In this document: positions 1-11,170 of the stretch, piece by piece | How positions within the stretch are numbered: position 1 is the first letter of the stretch | Layout of the letters: every line of letters begins with the position of its first letter | Source of the DNA: Certhia americana | Lineage: Eukaryota; Chordata; Aves; Passeriformes; Certhiidae | NCBI GenBank assembly: GCA_018697195.1 | Contig: CM031879.1 | Coordinates: 36,319,408 to 36,383,407 of the forward strand | DNA length: 64,000 nucleotides | Direction of reading: 5' to 3' | Notes under the pieces: model-generated | Databases searched by the model: none | Told to the model about the DNA's origin: nothing | What the model saw: the letters and a program-made list of their open reading frames with translations, nothing else | Made by a program: the position numbers and the translations under genes

Positions 1-1351
1 TTACTGCTGCTGTCTCCCAGAATTCCAGATGTAAAATCAGGATTCACAGATATTCTTCTTGTTTGCCCTGAATGACTAGTGACATAGTACTGAGCTTTAA
101 TTTAATGAGGGGATTGAATTGCGTTTATTTTTCTAAGAATGGTCTCATGAGGCTACAGCAAAACAAGGATAAAATTCACTCTCTTGTGTTTGGGACTTTA
201 TCAGTGGTTGTAAACTCTTAGCTTTGTCTTTCTAGAAGTTACATATCTAGAAGAGGCTTTATCAACCCTCTCCTCTCTAAGAGAGGAAAAGGCACAAAGA
301 GGCACCTTCAGTAGACAGTTTAACCCACAACAAGCCTGAGACATTTTAAGCCAGGATGAATTACCTCCTGGAAGAGGCTGATTTTAATACTGGTTAGGGA
401 GGATACCAAGATAACTTAAATGAGATACTTATTTTTTATATACCTAAAATTATAGGAGATTAATCCCACTGAAAGTGATAAGGTGAATTTTTTTTCCAAA
501 CTTTTGGCCTGTGAATAATCCAAAACGAGATGAACAGGTGAAGATGTAGCAAAGTGCTGGAAGTATAATGCTGTATGTGGCAATAAAATAAAACGAAAAA
601 TGTAATGCCATAGAGAAGCCATTCTGTAGAGACAAGTCTGAGAAATACAGGTCAGCCTCCCTTCCGTGCAAAAGCAAAGCTTTTGTGAGAGTTGGTAATG
701 GCATTTCTGTAAGAGCAGCCTCTCTCTCACTTGAATCCTTTGCCTCAATCTCCCAAAGCAAAACAGTTGACAGACTGTTTCTTCAGAGATGCCTAATGTA
801 TCCTCTGTCAGCTCCAGTGACTGTGTTCTCAGGGATTCTCTTTTGATGGCATTGCACCAGCTAGACAGAGACTGAAGACAAGACAATAAAACTTTTGAAA
901 ATACTGACTTCTTGCTGACAGTGGATTAGTCTGCAGAAAAGATACTCCTTTTATTTTTCTGTAGCCTGGCAATTAATCAAGTCCTCTCCAAGATACTAAT
1001 AATGTTTTTGACTAGCAATATCAGGTAAGCTTAATGGATTTCCCAGCTGGTGTACTGAATGTGATTGCAATGAAGCATGAAACGAACTGTTTTAATGACT
1101 TATACTTAGGCCTGATGTTAATTTTTTAAGGACACCTGCATCTTTCATTAATTGAACAAGCAACCACTTGACTGTGAGTGAATAATTAATTTAAAGATCT
1201 GCAGAAAAATATTCATTGTACCTTAGGAAATATTACTGGAAAGTTTCTGGGTAAATTATTTGAAAAATAAGTAATCACATCTATTGATCCTGAGACGCTT
1301 TCTGCCTATTGAGACACAGTATGTAAAGTAGATGTGCTTCTTTCTCTGCAG
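1..1351 (+). other. NAV3: Intron (3' part) before the first visible exon
   Basis: Partial intron ending in a pyrimidine-rich acceptor, ttctttctctgcag, at 1351. I see no recognisable repeat or gene. The minus strand carries an uninterrupted 156-codon frame at 416-886 without a recognisable product. Confidence 0.85.
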
Positions 1352-1490
1352 CTGGGATGACAGCAGCTCGGTTAGCAGTGGCCTCAGTGACACTCTTGAC
1401 AACCTCAGCACAGATGATTTGAATACCACCTCATCTGTCAGCTCGTATTCCAACATAACAGCCTCTTCAAGGAAGAACACTCATGCCCAG
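1352..1490 (+). CDS. NAV3: NAV3 coding exon 1 of window
   Basis: 139 nt: one base completing a codon from the previous exon, then 46 codons starting WDDSSSVSSGLSDTLDN and ending SSRKNTHAQ. It is part of the Ser/Asp-rich, probably disordered central region. The acceptor is ctctgcag at 1351 and the donor gtgagt at 1491; the exon ends in phase 0. The segment is nearly identical to the NAV3 family sequence until its last few residues, where birds and mammals differ. Confidence 0.96.
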
Positions 1491-2093
1491 GTGAGTAGCT
1501 TTGCTGCTATTTGTTGCAACACCTCCCAAGCGTGCAAGATAACAAAAGGAAAAGATTGGTATCAATGCCTCCAAACAAATGAAGTATTCATATCTTACAA
1601 AATCCTCTATTACACTTGAATGCAAGAAGCCATAGACTCCATTGACCCATCCTTGGGCTGTGAGCTGACATTCCAAATTCCGTGCTCCCAGGGCGTGCAT
1701 CACTGCTGAAGATGCTGGCTGGTGGCACCCAGCTCTGCCAACTCTGGGGGAGCCCCCACTAGTCCCAGCCCCTGCTGCACCCTAACACAAAACAAACACA
1801 CTATGATTGGATCTGTGGTCGTGGATTTCTGCTCACTTCAGCTCATTTGGAGTATCTCTTCCAACAGGTAACACAATAAAAAATATTACAGTTTTTTTTT
1901 TGCTCTTTGTGAGCTGAAACATATCAGGGAAGAAATATACAGGCTGTACTGGCCTTGCAAATGGCAGAGATTGTCTTCTCCCTGCTTAGATCCAGGGATG
2001 AAAGTGTCAGTACAAACTGACAATGCATAGTGTCAAAATAGAGTTCTTAATAGCATACAGCCACAAACTATATACATAAACTGTAATACATAG

Positions 2094-2094
<1 letters not shown>

Positions 2095-2122
<28 letters not shown>
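2095..2122 (+). repeat. (TG)14 microsatellite
   Basis: Fourteen uninterrupted TG units followed by tatgta. Intronic and likely length-variable. Confidence 0.97.
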
Positions 2123-2127
<5 letters not shown>

Positions 2128-3253
2128 AAAGCTCTAGTGGCAGGTATCCAAGCATTTCTTCCCAGCTCCCATCAAAATTGCACGTGGTAGAGAAGTCAAT
2201 ACAGAATCCTTGCAGGACTTTGTTCCTTCCAAAAAAAGAAATAAAACAAGAAAAGTTTGTCTCAATAAGAAAGTATTCTCTGCCATGTCATCTCCTGTTT
2301 ACAAGCACGGAACTTTGAGACTGAGCATTCAGCATAGGGGAAGAGTGGCTGCCTCCAGTGATTTAATGTCAAGTATTCAGGACACAAAACTGACACTTCT
2401 GATTCTGTTTAGACTCCTTCAGGCAGCCAGAGTCTGCAATTCAGAGGTTTGTTTTGTCAATGTACATTGCAGCAGTCTCTGTGAGCAGGAGAAAAACAAT
2501 ATTTGTAGTTTCCCTCAGACAATAAGGAAATATAGTTATTTTTGGAATGAAAATTAATATCCAACAGGACAGATATCAGACCACTGCTGTATTCATGCAA
2601 AATAGTCACTCAAATTCCAACATTCTTCAGCCCTTACCATTGCCTTTCCTACTCCATCAGGGACTACCATGGTTACTAACTGGAGATCACGCTCTTCCCT
2701 GTCACATGAACAGTGATGGCCAGCTAGTTCTGGCTTACTTGTTCCACTGCATAATCATCAGGATTGGGAAATCTTAGGCTGACTATTTAACCCTTTGTGG
2801 TTTTGTTTTCATTTGGATTATCTCATGTTTTAGCTGCTCTTTAATAAGCCTCTCTTTTGTTTGCAAATTTCTGCAGTGATAGGCAGAAATGCAGTGCATG
2901 TTCAAATTTTACTTTCATTCCAGAGTTTCTTTATATTATGAAGACTAGGAAAAGACCTTTACCAGGCACATTAAACAGAAGTTGCTGTATTCCATGCTAG
3001 CTGACAATCTCAGTCAGAAGCTGAAATGAACAGAATACTCATTTTGCCAGCTTCTTTCGAGGTCTTAGATATACTGCAACACAGTCTTTTTAAGTGATTG
3101 GAGCAGTACGGGCTGGCTATAGACTGACAGAGAAATTGCATATTTCATTGTTGTTTTCTTATTAAAAGAATTATAATGGTGAAGAGAGACTTTTAGAAAG
3201 TATTGTACTACTCATTTTTTTAAATTATGCAGTTTGCTTTAAAAATCTATTAC

Positions 3254-3297
3254 TATGTTTACAGACATTCATTTATGGTAAAATGTCTGTAAGCATG
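3254..3297. repeat. Inverted repeat, 16-bp arms, 12-nt loop
   Basis: Arms 3254-3269 and 3282-3297 pair completely if two G-U wobbles are allowed in the + strand RNA. The core is tttacagacatt against aatgtctgtaa. Function unknown. Confidence 0.7.
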
Positions 3298-4713
3298 TTG
3301 TTGCATATTATACATGTTATAACAATAACTTTAATGAAAACTGTCTTTTAAAGGACTCTGTAATACTTTTGTAAGTATTTGCTTGGACTTTTTCCCCTTA
3401 ATCCTTACCCATAATATGAGATAGCATGTCCAAAGCACATACATAATTATGGAAATGCAGAGAGCTTTTGCATTTTGCATTTTTGTCAGCTGACAAATAT
3501 GTGAACAGGAACTGATTATTCTGTAGGTCATCTAATCGGTATCAATCCTACTTACAACAGTAGTGCCTAGGAAACACCCTCAGAGGGTCTCTGTGCTGAA
3601 GGAGCTGTGGCAGCACAGATTAATGAATATCCTGTCCCTCAATATTATCCATTTTGCAGCCCCTCTTAGGTTGGTGATACCTGAGAGCAGCACCATATTT
3701 TTGCTGTTAAAGAGAGGCAGAGGCAAGCAGGAGTGGTGAGAGGGTGATGTGGAAATAAGACTTCAGACTGAGGTCAGGAGGCTGCAGAAAAACACAGAAG
3801 GAAGAGTTGCATGGAACAGCCTGTCAGCACAAAAAGCACCAGTCTTGTCAAACACAGAGGGCAGGGTCAGTCTCTTTTTGTATTTAAGCCACTTTCACAG
3901 CTTCTACATTGTCTTGGGCTGCTCCTTCAGCACTCCCTTATCAGCATGCCTGAGGGAAGGCAGATGCTACAGTGGGGTTAGGTCCTCACTGTTGCATCCT
4001 CCACAGGGGTCTGAGTTTCAGAGGGAGCATGAGCCCAGCTGGTTGCCTTCACACCATGGATGAGTACTGCTGGCATAAGCCTCTCTTCTGCTCTGACAGC
4101 TGATGTAACTAGAGAGTTTCTTGTTGGAAACAATTCATTTCTGTGGAGACAGACCAGCAGAAGAGCCCTCAGCTATAGCACAAATAATTTTGGGGAAGAT
4201 GATATCCTTGCTCGCTGGTGGGTGGCACAACATGATCTGTTCTGCTGGAGAAATATTCCTAATCCAGTCACTGGAAGTCTTGGGAAGCTTTTTCCTGAAG
4301 GCAAGAAGCCAGACTGAGGTGGTTTTGGTAGTATATTCAGAAATTCGCTTACCCAAGATTTTAGTCAAGCCTCTCAGCACAGTGATTCACTTCTGAAATT
4401 CAGACTGAATTGAAGAACAATAGGGTCTCACCACTGGTTTTGAGAGTGAATTACATTTCACTTCATCATAGTTTCTCTATAAGGGAAAGGGATTAAAACT
4501 TTTGAAAATAAAAGAGAAACGTCATCCCCAAATTTGTATTTTTTTAAAAACTTTTACAATACTAATCCTAATTAGGATACTAATGTTTTAGAAGGAAAGT
4601 TCCTGTGGCCCTTGCTGCAAATAGACCAAATTCTCCTCTCCCACTATGATTTAAGAAATCAGCAAATAATGGAGATTCTGGGACTGACCATTTCTCATGT
4701 GAATCTCTTGCAG

Positions 4714-4990
4714 CTGAAGACAGACTCAGAGAAGCGCTCAGTTACAGACAGTGAAACTTGGGGCAGCACTGAAGAGCTGAAGAAACCAGAGGAAGACTTT
4801 GACAGCAGCGTAGACAACAGTGGCAAGTGGAAAGGTCTTCCCTCGGGGCTGTCTGAAGAGTCAGAGAAGGGGGGACAGAAAACATCTCTCTCTGTATCAC
4901 AGACTGGATCTTGGAGGAGAGGCATGACTGCACAAGTAGGGACAACTCAGTCCAGGCACAAAGCAGGAACAAGTGCACTCAAGACCCCAG
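4714..4990 (+). CDS. NAV3: NAV3 coding exon 2 of window
   Basis: 277 nt, 92 codons plus the first base of a Gly codon. It begins LKTDSEKRSVTDSETWGS and ends AGTSALKTPG. It carries an acidic stretch (EELKKPEEDFDSS) and the conserved QTGSWRRGM segment. The acceptor is ctcttgcag at 4713. The donor, gtagaa at 4991, is non-ideal at positions +4 to +6. The frame continues exactly into the exon at 7109. Confidence 0.96.
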
Positions 4991-7108
4991 GTAGAAAACT
5001 TCTGCGGTTCAGTTTACAGAGATCTTAAAGTAATGGATGGATATCATATATGTATACATACTATATGCATATTCTTCTCCCATAAATGACTGCAAGCTCA
5101 GATTGTAATATTATAATAATTTCTTCATTTCTATAATTGTTTTTTTGCTACATGCATAATAATAATTTATTAAGCACACATGGGTGTATCCATAACAAAA
5201 ACTGTGACTACATTTTGTTGTGGTATCATCTGTGTATGTCACCTGTCAATTCTTGGAAGTATTTTTGGACTCGTCTGTGCCTTATCCTTATTCTCAAGCA
5301 AACCTTACTTTGATAATTCAACATATGCATAGAAGTGGCCAAATAGTAGAAGCTGAGTCAAAAAGAATGAATATTCAAGGGAGGGAACTCCAAATTGTAT
5401 TTTTAGTTACCTCTGAACTATAGCTGAATTATCACATTCCACTTACTATGGGTGTTATACAGACTGCTGTTAAGCAATAAAAAACAGTAAGAAAATTTCT
5501 TTTTATACACTTCCAGCGCTAAATGCCCTCTTACCTAATTTTGGAAGGTCTGTCAGAAGTAGTAATCACTTCTGCAATCTATTTTTGAAGCAAAAAATCC
5601 AAAGCTGGTGAAAGAGATAATTATTAAGACCATCTAAATCTAATTCATCATTTTACTAAAGAAATGTGTATTCTCAGTAGAACATTTCCTGAAGCTTTGT
5701 CACGGCCTGAAAAAAATAGTGTATGCTTCAATCCCTAGTTGTAAAGGCAACTAACAAAGATCTCCTCAGAATCAATTCCTACCCTTTGTGAACCCGTTTT
5801 TTTTCTTTGCAATTTGGAACTGCTTTGGATCAGTCTCTGGTCTGTGAGATCCTTGAGGAACACTGCCATGGTGATCATATGGATACAGAAACTATAGCTC
5901 TCTACTAGAAATTAAAAATGGAGATACTAAAAGGTTTGCTGCATGCCAAGCTAAGCTTTCCAGATCTGTTTTGCTTGAGGTGTTCAGGCAGCCACTGTGC
6001 AACACAGAATTAAGACCTTAGCTACTAAGGATCCATATGTTTGCTGGGTCAGAGTCTGACCTGTATCGTGGCATGTGCATCTGTTAGTGTAGCATAAAAT
6101 GTGTCCTGGATAAAAACACGCGTGGAGCTAGTTCTGCTTTGCAGGTGTTATGCTTTATATTAAAGAGCATTTATATTTATTTATATTACTCTTTATTATA
6201 TTTTAGTTTCTTAAGAGAAATTAGGTCATCCACCTCCAAAGCTTCCATAATTACTTGAGGACTAAATTAGAAACTTTGGTATGCTTTAGGAGTTATTAGT
6301 GGTATACAATAGATGCTTAGAGATAAATTAGAATTGAAGTGGCAATTTTTTATCTATTTGTAAAATAGAAAGAGGGTACTTTCTAGTATAGCAGAACATC
6401 TTACTTTGACCTTTCTACATGTTACAATAACATTTTAGAAAATATCCAAGTGTAGAAATATATAGTCACAAGCCTACACAGGACTGAAGTGAACCTCCCA
6501 AAAAATCAAAAATCTTGAGAAGACATCGAAGATACAATAAAGACTAATTAACTTATGTAATTGATATTGTTCCACATCAAGACTATTCATTCCATTACAT
6601 AATCTCTCCCTGATAATTTTGTGTAACTAAAACCAGAACAAACTTAGTCATAAGCTAAAAAGATGTAATCAGTGAAAACCAAAGAACTCTCTAAGTACCA
6701 GTAATTTCTGCATGCATAATTGATGTCATATGTCAGGAGGTGTTTATTGCATGTAATGTTTTATTTACACATATTTCTTTCATATAAAAATGTTAACAGG
6801 AAAAAAATAGTCAAAATTCCTTATAGTTCATTCAAGATTCATTTCTACAACTGTATTTTCCACCTATATATGAAACTGGAAGTCCTCACAAGAATTTCAA
6901 GCTTTTAATACTTTAAGTTTACCTGTAATATGTCATATCTGCTACAGATAGCTGATGGGAGATTAAAGACCCAACTGGTCTGTTTCTTAAGGAGAATTCT
7001 CTTTGTGTATTGTTTCATTTTGAAATTGTAGTCATTCAGTGTTGATATTAGATATTAAGACATTGCAGCTTAAACACAAGTGACTTTTTCAAATATACTT
7101 TTACTTAG
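4991..7108 (+). other. NAV3: Intron, 2.1 kb
   Basis: AT-rich sequence in which I see no transposon, RNA gene or coding signal. The acceptor is ttttacttag at 7108. Confidence 0.88.
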
Positions 7109-7814
7109 GAAAAACCGATGATGCAAAAGCTTCAGAAAAAGTGAAAACTCCCCTGAAAGGAGCGTCCATACAGCGATCTCCATCAGATGCAGGAAAAAGC
7201 AGTGGTGATGAAGGGAAAAAGCCTCCCTCTGGCATTGGGAGATCAACTGCTACAGGGTCGTTTGGATTCAAGAAGTCTGGGTTGGGATCTTCTACCATAA
7301 TCACCACAAGTGGAGCGACCATCACAAGCGGGTCAGCAACACTAGGAAAAATGCCAAAATCTTCAGCTATCAGTGGGAAGTCCAATGCAGGGAGGAAGAC
7401 AAGCTTAGACGGTTCCCAAAACCAGGATGATGGTGTCCTGCACGTGAGCTCAAAGACAACTCTGCAATATCGAAGTCTGCCTCGTCCGTCGAAATCCAGC
7501 GGCAGCGGGATCCCTGGCAGGGGCGGCCACCGCTCCAGCACCAGCAGCATTGACTCCAATGTCAGCAGCAAGTCTGCAGGTGCTGCTGCCACCAAACTGC
7601 GAGAGCCAAGCAAGATCGGGTCTGGCAGGTCCAGCCCTGTCACCATCAACCAGACAGACAAGGAAAAAGAGAAAGTGGCCGTGTCAGATTCTGAAAGCGT
7701 CTCACTGTCCGGCTCCCCTAAGTCCAGCCCAACTTCGGCAAGCGCCTCTGGCACACCAGGACTTAGACAGCCAGGATCCAAATACCCGGATATTGCTTCC
7801 CCCACATTTCGAAG
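7109..7814 (+). CDS. NAV3: NAV3 coding exon 3 of window (largest, Ser-rich, SxIP motif)
   Basis: 706 nt: two bases completing Gly, 234 codons, then two bases of an Arg codon. It opens GKTDDAKASEK and ends YPDIASPTFR. Ser, Thr, Gly, Lys and Arg dominate, without predicted globular structure. SGIP at 7504-7515, next to Arg and Ser/Thr, fits the SxIP motif by which plus-tip proteins bind EB1; that role is known for navigators and inferred for this motif. Many SP and RSxS-type sites suggest phosphorylation. The acceptor is ttacttag and the donor gttagt at 7815. The minus strand is also open for 250 codons here; this is a shadow of the biased coding composition. Confidence 0.97.
7504..7515 (+). 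other. NAV3: SxIP-type EB-binding motif (S-G-I-P)
   Basis: Codons agc ggg atc cct encode SGIP within SKSSGSGIPGRGGHR. A Ser-x-Ile-Pro core in a basic, Ser-rich, disordered stretch is the known signature for EB1-family binding at growing microtubule ends. Binding by this site is inferred. Confidence 0.7.
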
Positions 7815-9346
7815 GTTAGTGCATTTCTGTGATTCCCTGAAGTTGCAATACATAAAGGAGGGATTTTCAATATATTGAAGTACTGTGCAAAAAGCCTTTT
7901 CAGGGAATATTTTGCCACAAACAAATCAAGTACAGGAAAATAAAAGGGCAATATATTTTTCATACAACACAATTATTACTTTGAGATTTGAGGACCTACC
8001 CAGACCTGAAATGGCTGCTCCTTGAGGTTTAAGCGTTTTAGGTACATCCCCATAGTTTGAAGCTTAGAAGGTGGGCTCACCGATCCTTACAGGTCCCTTC
8101 CTACTCAAGATATTTTATGATTCTAGGTTCAGCCACGTGTGCAATTTCTTCTCAATACTGTGGTAAACCCCCAGATTGAAGAAGGACACTATGTTCAGGC
8201 ATATTTTCTTAATGGAACAGGCATTGCCATATTCTGGATGGAAAACTGAAGAGCTCTTTAAATTATAAAGAGTTAGATTTGCTTTTACATTGTTGGCAGC
8301 TCCAGCTACAAACGCTTCATTATCTTAGCAGCTTTGTTACATTTTTCGAGATAAACATTGGCAAAATTTTAAATGCTCTATTGTAACATTTCTGGAAGTA
8401 TAAATCTGGATGAGTGCTCCATGAATTGGGATGGAGCACTTGCACTACTGGAGAAAAAAGCCAATAGTGCCCTCTTGTGCCTACTTATCAAAACAGCATC
8501 TCCAGGCAGCTGGAGAGGTACAGCTTCATTTTGTGGGCTTGGTAAAATGTAAAACGGATTCTTATGTTATTAGGCATGTTTACTTTACATCATGATAAGT
8601 TTTGTATTTATTTACCCTCAATTCATAATCTTTACATTAACTGCAGCTTAAAATATTTCCAGAAATACATTGAAACATCACATGGCGCTTTAGTTCAAAT
8701 TTTAGAGGACCTGCAGTTTAGTTTTTCATCATCACCATAGAATTTTCATATCTATAATTGCTGGAGGACGTAATGTAAAATACACTTTTATCATTCCTGT
8801 CCTTGGAGTCAAACTGAGCCCATTTAGCCATGGTACAGTTTATTCTGTCTGAGTGGTTACTACATGACTGATGACCACATGACCATCTGTGCAAAAAAAT
8901 GAGAGGGGAATTTTGCACAAATAGTTAGATGCTTATTAAACTATGAAGGATTTTGCAAGTGTTTGTTGCAATCATTTAAGCAGATTTGAGAAGTGAGGAG
9001 TTTAAAAGCTAATGACTTGGGAATGCTTAATTACTGAATTTGGGTGAAAGTGTAATCTGTTTATGAACTAATAAGACAAAAATGTGATTATTTTACCTCT
9101 CTCTGGGAGAGTCTGTGTGCAAAGAGCACATCTGATTAGGTGTGAATAAGAGCGGTTACCAAAGAAACAAACCATGATTTTTGTGAAGTGGTTAAGTGAA
9201 TTTAAATTTGCGCTGCGATTGATCAACTAGGTAGGCGTGGTTTTTGTAGCAGTAATTAAAAATGTGTAGTTTGGCTCTTAGGATGTTGCGCCATGAATGT
9301 TTAATGTGGCTGTCAGTTTCTCTAAAGCTATTTGTTTTACATTTAG
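7815..9346 (+). other. NAV3: Intron, 1.5 kb
   Basis: Contains a short CR1 3'-end remnant at about 8068-8127. Otherwise unremarkable AT-rich sequence. The acceptor is gttttacatttag at 9346. Confidence 0.9.
8068..8127 (+). mobile_element. CR1 LINE 3'-end fragment
   Basis: The stretch aggtgggctcaccgatcc, then ttacaggtcccttcctac and ttttatgattctagg, follows the avian CR1 3' terminus (consensus from memory: aggttggact, agatgatc, aggtcccttccaac, then ATTCTATG-type 8-mers). Plus orientation, heavily 5'-truncated. Confidence 0.75.
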
Positions 9347-9835
9347 GTTGTTTGGTGCCAAGGCAAGTGGTAAAGCTGCCTCTGCACCCAGTACTGAAGG
9401 TGTGAAACCCACATCGGCAATGCCCAGCCCTAGTACCACATTGGCACGGCAAGGCAGCCTGGAATCGCCATCCTCGGGCACAGGCAGCATGGGCAGTGCA
9501 GGTGGGCAAAGTGGTAGCAGCAGCCCCCTCTTCAGTAAACCTTCGGACTTAAATGCAGATGTTGTAAGCTTAAGTCACTCCCTGGCTTCCAGTCCTGCCT
9601 CAGTGCACTCTTTCACATCAGGTGGTCTTGTGTGGGCTGCAAACCTGAGCAGCTCTTCAGCGGGCAGTAAGGACACACCAAGTTACCAGTCCATGACTAG
9701 CCTTCACACCAGTTCCGAGTCTATTGACCTTCCTCTTAGCCATCATGGCTCTCTCTCTGGACTGACAACAAGCACTCAGGAGGTTCAGAGCCTGCTCATG
9801 AGGACTGGAAGCGTCAGATCTACTCTTTCGGAAAG
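9347..9835 (+). CDS. NAV3: NAV3 coding exon 4 of window (Ser-rich)
   Basis: 489 nt: one base completing Arg, 162 codons, then two bases (ag). It begins LFGAKASGKAASAPSTEG and ends MRTGSVRSTLSE. Strongly Ser-rich, with long stretches the same as other vertebrate NAV3 (SLASSPASVHSFTSGGLVWA; SMTSLHTSSESIDLPLSHHG). Probably disordered and phosphorylated. The donor is gtgagc at 9836. The split codon becomes AGC (Ser) if joined to 16278 and AGA (Arg) if joined to 18630, so the junction residue depends on cassette use. Confidence 0.97.
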
Positions 9836-10057
9836 GTGAGCTTGCCTATAGATATAGTGACCACGAAATAAGTGAGAGGCAAAAGGACAGGAGCCAAAAA
9901 TGTAAACCCTCCACCTGTTTTGATAAAGGGACACTGTTTAATTAGCAGCTTAGTCCTTTATGTAAAAAAAAAGGAAGGAAGAAAAGAAAGCTGAAAGGCA
10001 TTGCAATGTGGAATCAACTGCCTTTTAAGGTTTTACAAGCACTTTTTCTATCTTGAG

Positions 10058-10059
<2 letters not shown>

Positions 10060-10106
<47 letters not shown>
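10060..10106. repeat. T homopolymer, 47 nt
   Basis: Forty-seven consecutive T. It could be the tail of a minus-strand retroposed copy or simple slippage; no recognisable retrocopy body flanks it. The exact length in an assembly is unreliable. Confidence 0.9.
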
Positions 10107-11087
10107 CCCTTCTTCTTGAGACAATGAGAAAAAACAGGGGAAATTGTCTAATTAAAGGCAAGTGTAAATTGCCAGTAGGCACATAATGATTCCTGCATGC
10201 TGGATCCACCTGCTGTCCCAGCATTTGGTAGTTCCAAAGCAAGCAAACCTCCAGCTGTGGTACCACAGATTTTCTCTTCCCATTAGCTCAAAACACAAGC
10301 AGAGCTGGTGTGTCCTGATATTCAGCTGACCAGTCTTGCCTTAAAATACTCAGTCTTGACAAGTTGCTTCTTATGTGGTAATCATTACATGGATCCTTAC
10401 TGAAGTGCAGTTTTACTGGCAGGGAGACAGTTTATGAGATCCTTGCTATACAGTCAGTCCTGGCAAGTGCCTGGAACAGACAAAGAAATGCAAGAAAAGG
10501 TTTTTCTTTTTGCTCTATTAAATAATTTTTTGATATGCAGATGTTTTACCATTTAAGTTACATTATAAAAGGTTCAACAAGCCTGGCACAGTTGAACCAA
10601 TTCTTTTTTTTTTTTTTCTTTTTTTTAAACATTCCTTTGATTTTTGCAGAAGAGAAAAAAGTAATCTCTACTAGGCATTAAGTAAATTCTGCTTCCCATG
10701 AAAATTTTTTAGATTTGACTGTGAAACTCTTATCCCACATGGGGACTGTAAAATCAATATTAAATATGTCATTAGCCTTCGATTTAAAAAAGAAAATTTT
10801 ACTGAATCAGTCAGAAATATTTTAAACTTAATTAGTAGTTTAACAACACAAACATTTTAAGGAGAAATGACCTTTAACATACAACATCAAGATTTTTTGT
10901 CCTTTATATAAGTTCTGAGATTTTTCTATACCCATCCTTTGCATAGAAGGAATTCACTTTCAGTGAGTCAGCATTAAAAAAATCCTCATAATCAAAACTT
11001 TGAGAAATCTAGACGCAAACTTTTCATAGATTTCATTTTCTTATGTTGCATTCACAAGTAGTACTATATCAGCTAAAAATCACACCT

Positions 11088-11170
11088 CTAACTAATATAA
11101 TTATAAATTATATTACTATTATATACTAATATATTATATTATTAATTTTAATAATTATAAAACATATAGG
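11088..11170. repeat. AT-rich low-complexity tract
   Basis: Almost pure A/T with repeated tatta and taata words. No further structure recognised. Confidence 0.7.

Larger units (their letters stand above)
1491..4713 (+). other. NAV3: Intron, 3.2 kb
   Basis: Contains a (TG)14 microsatellite at 2095-2122 and an inverted repeat at 3254-3297. The part from about 3740 to 4320 is less AT-rich than its surroundings and open in several frames, but none of those frames resembles a known protein. Confidence 0.9.

Noticed and set aside
7101..7853. 250-codon open frame on the minus strand
   Set aside because: It overlaps the large NAV3 exon almost exactly and reflects that exon's codon bias; no independent support.
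9192..9509. Minus-strand open frames of 105 and 70 codons
   Set aside because: Shadows of the Ser-rich NAV3 exon starting at 9347.
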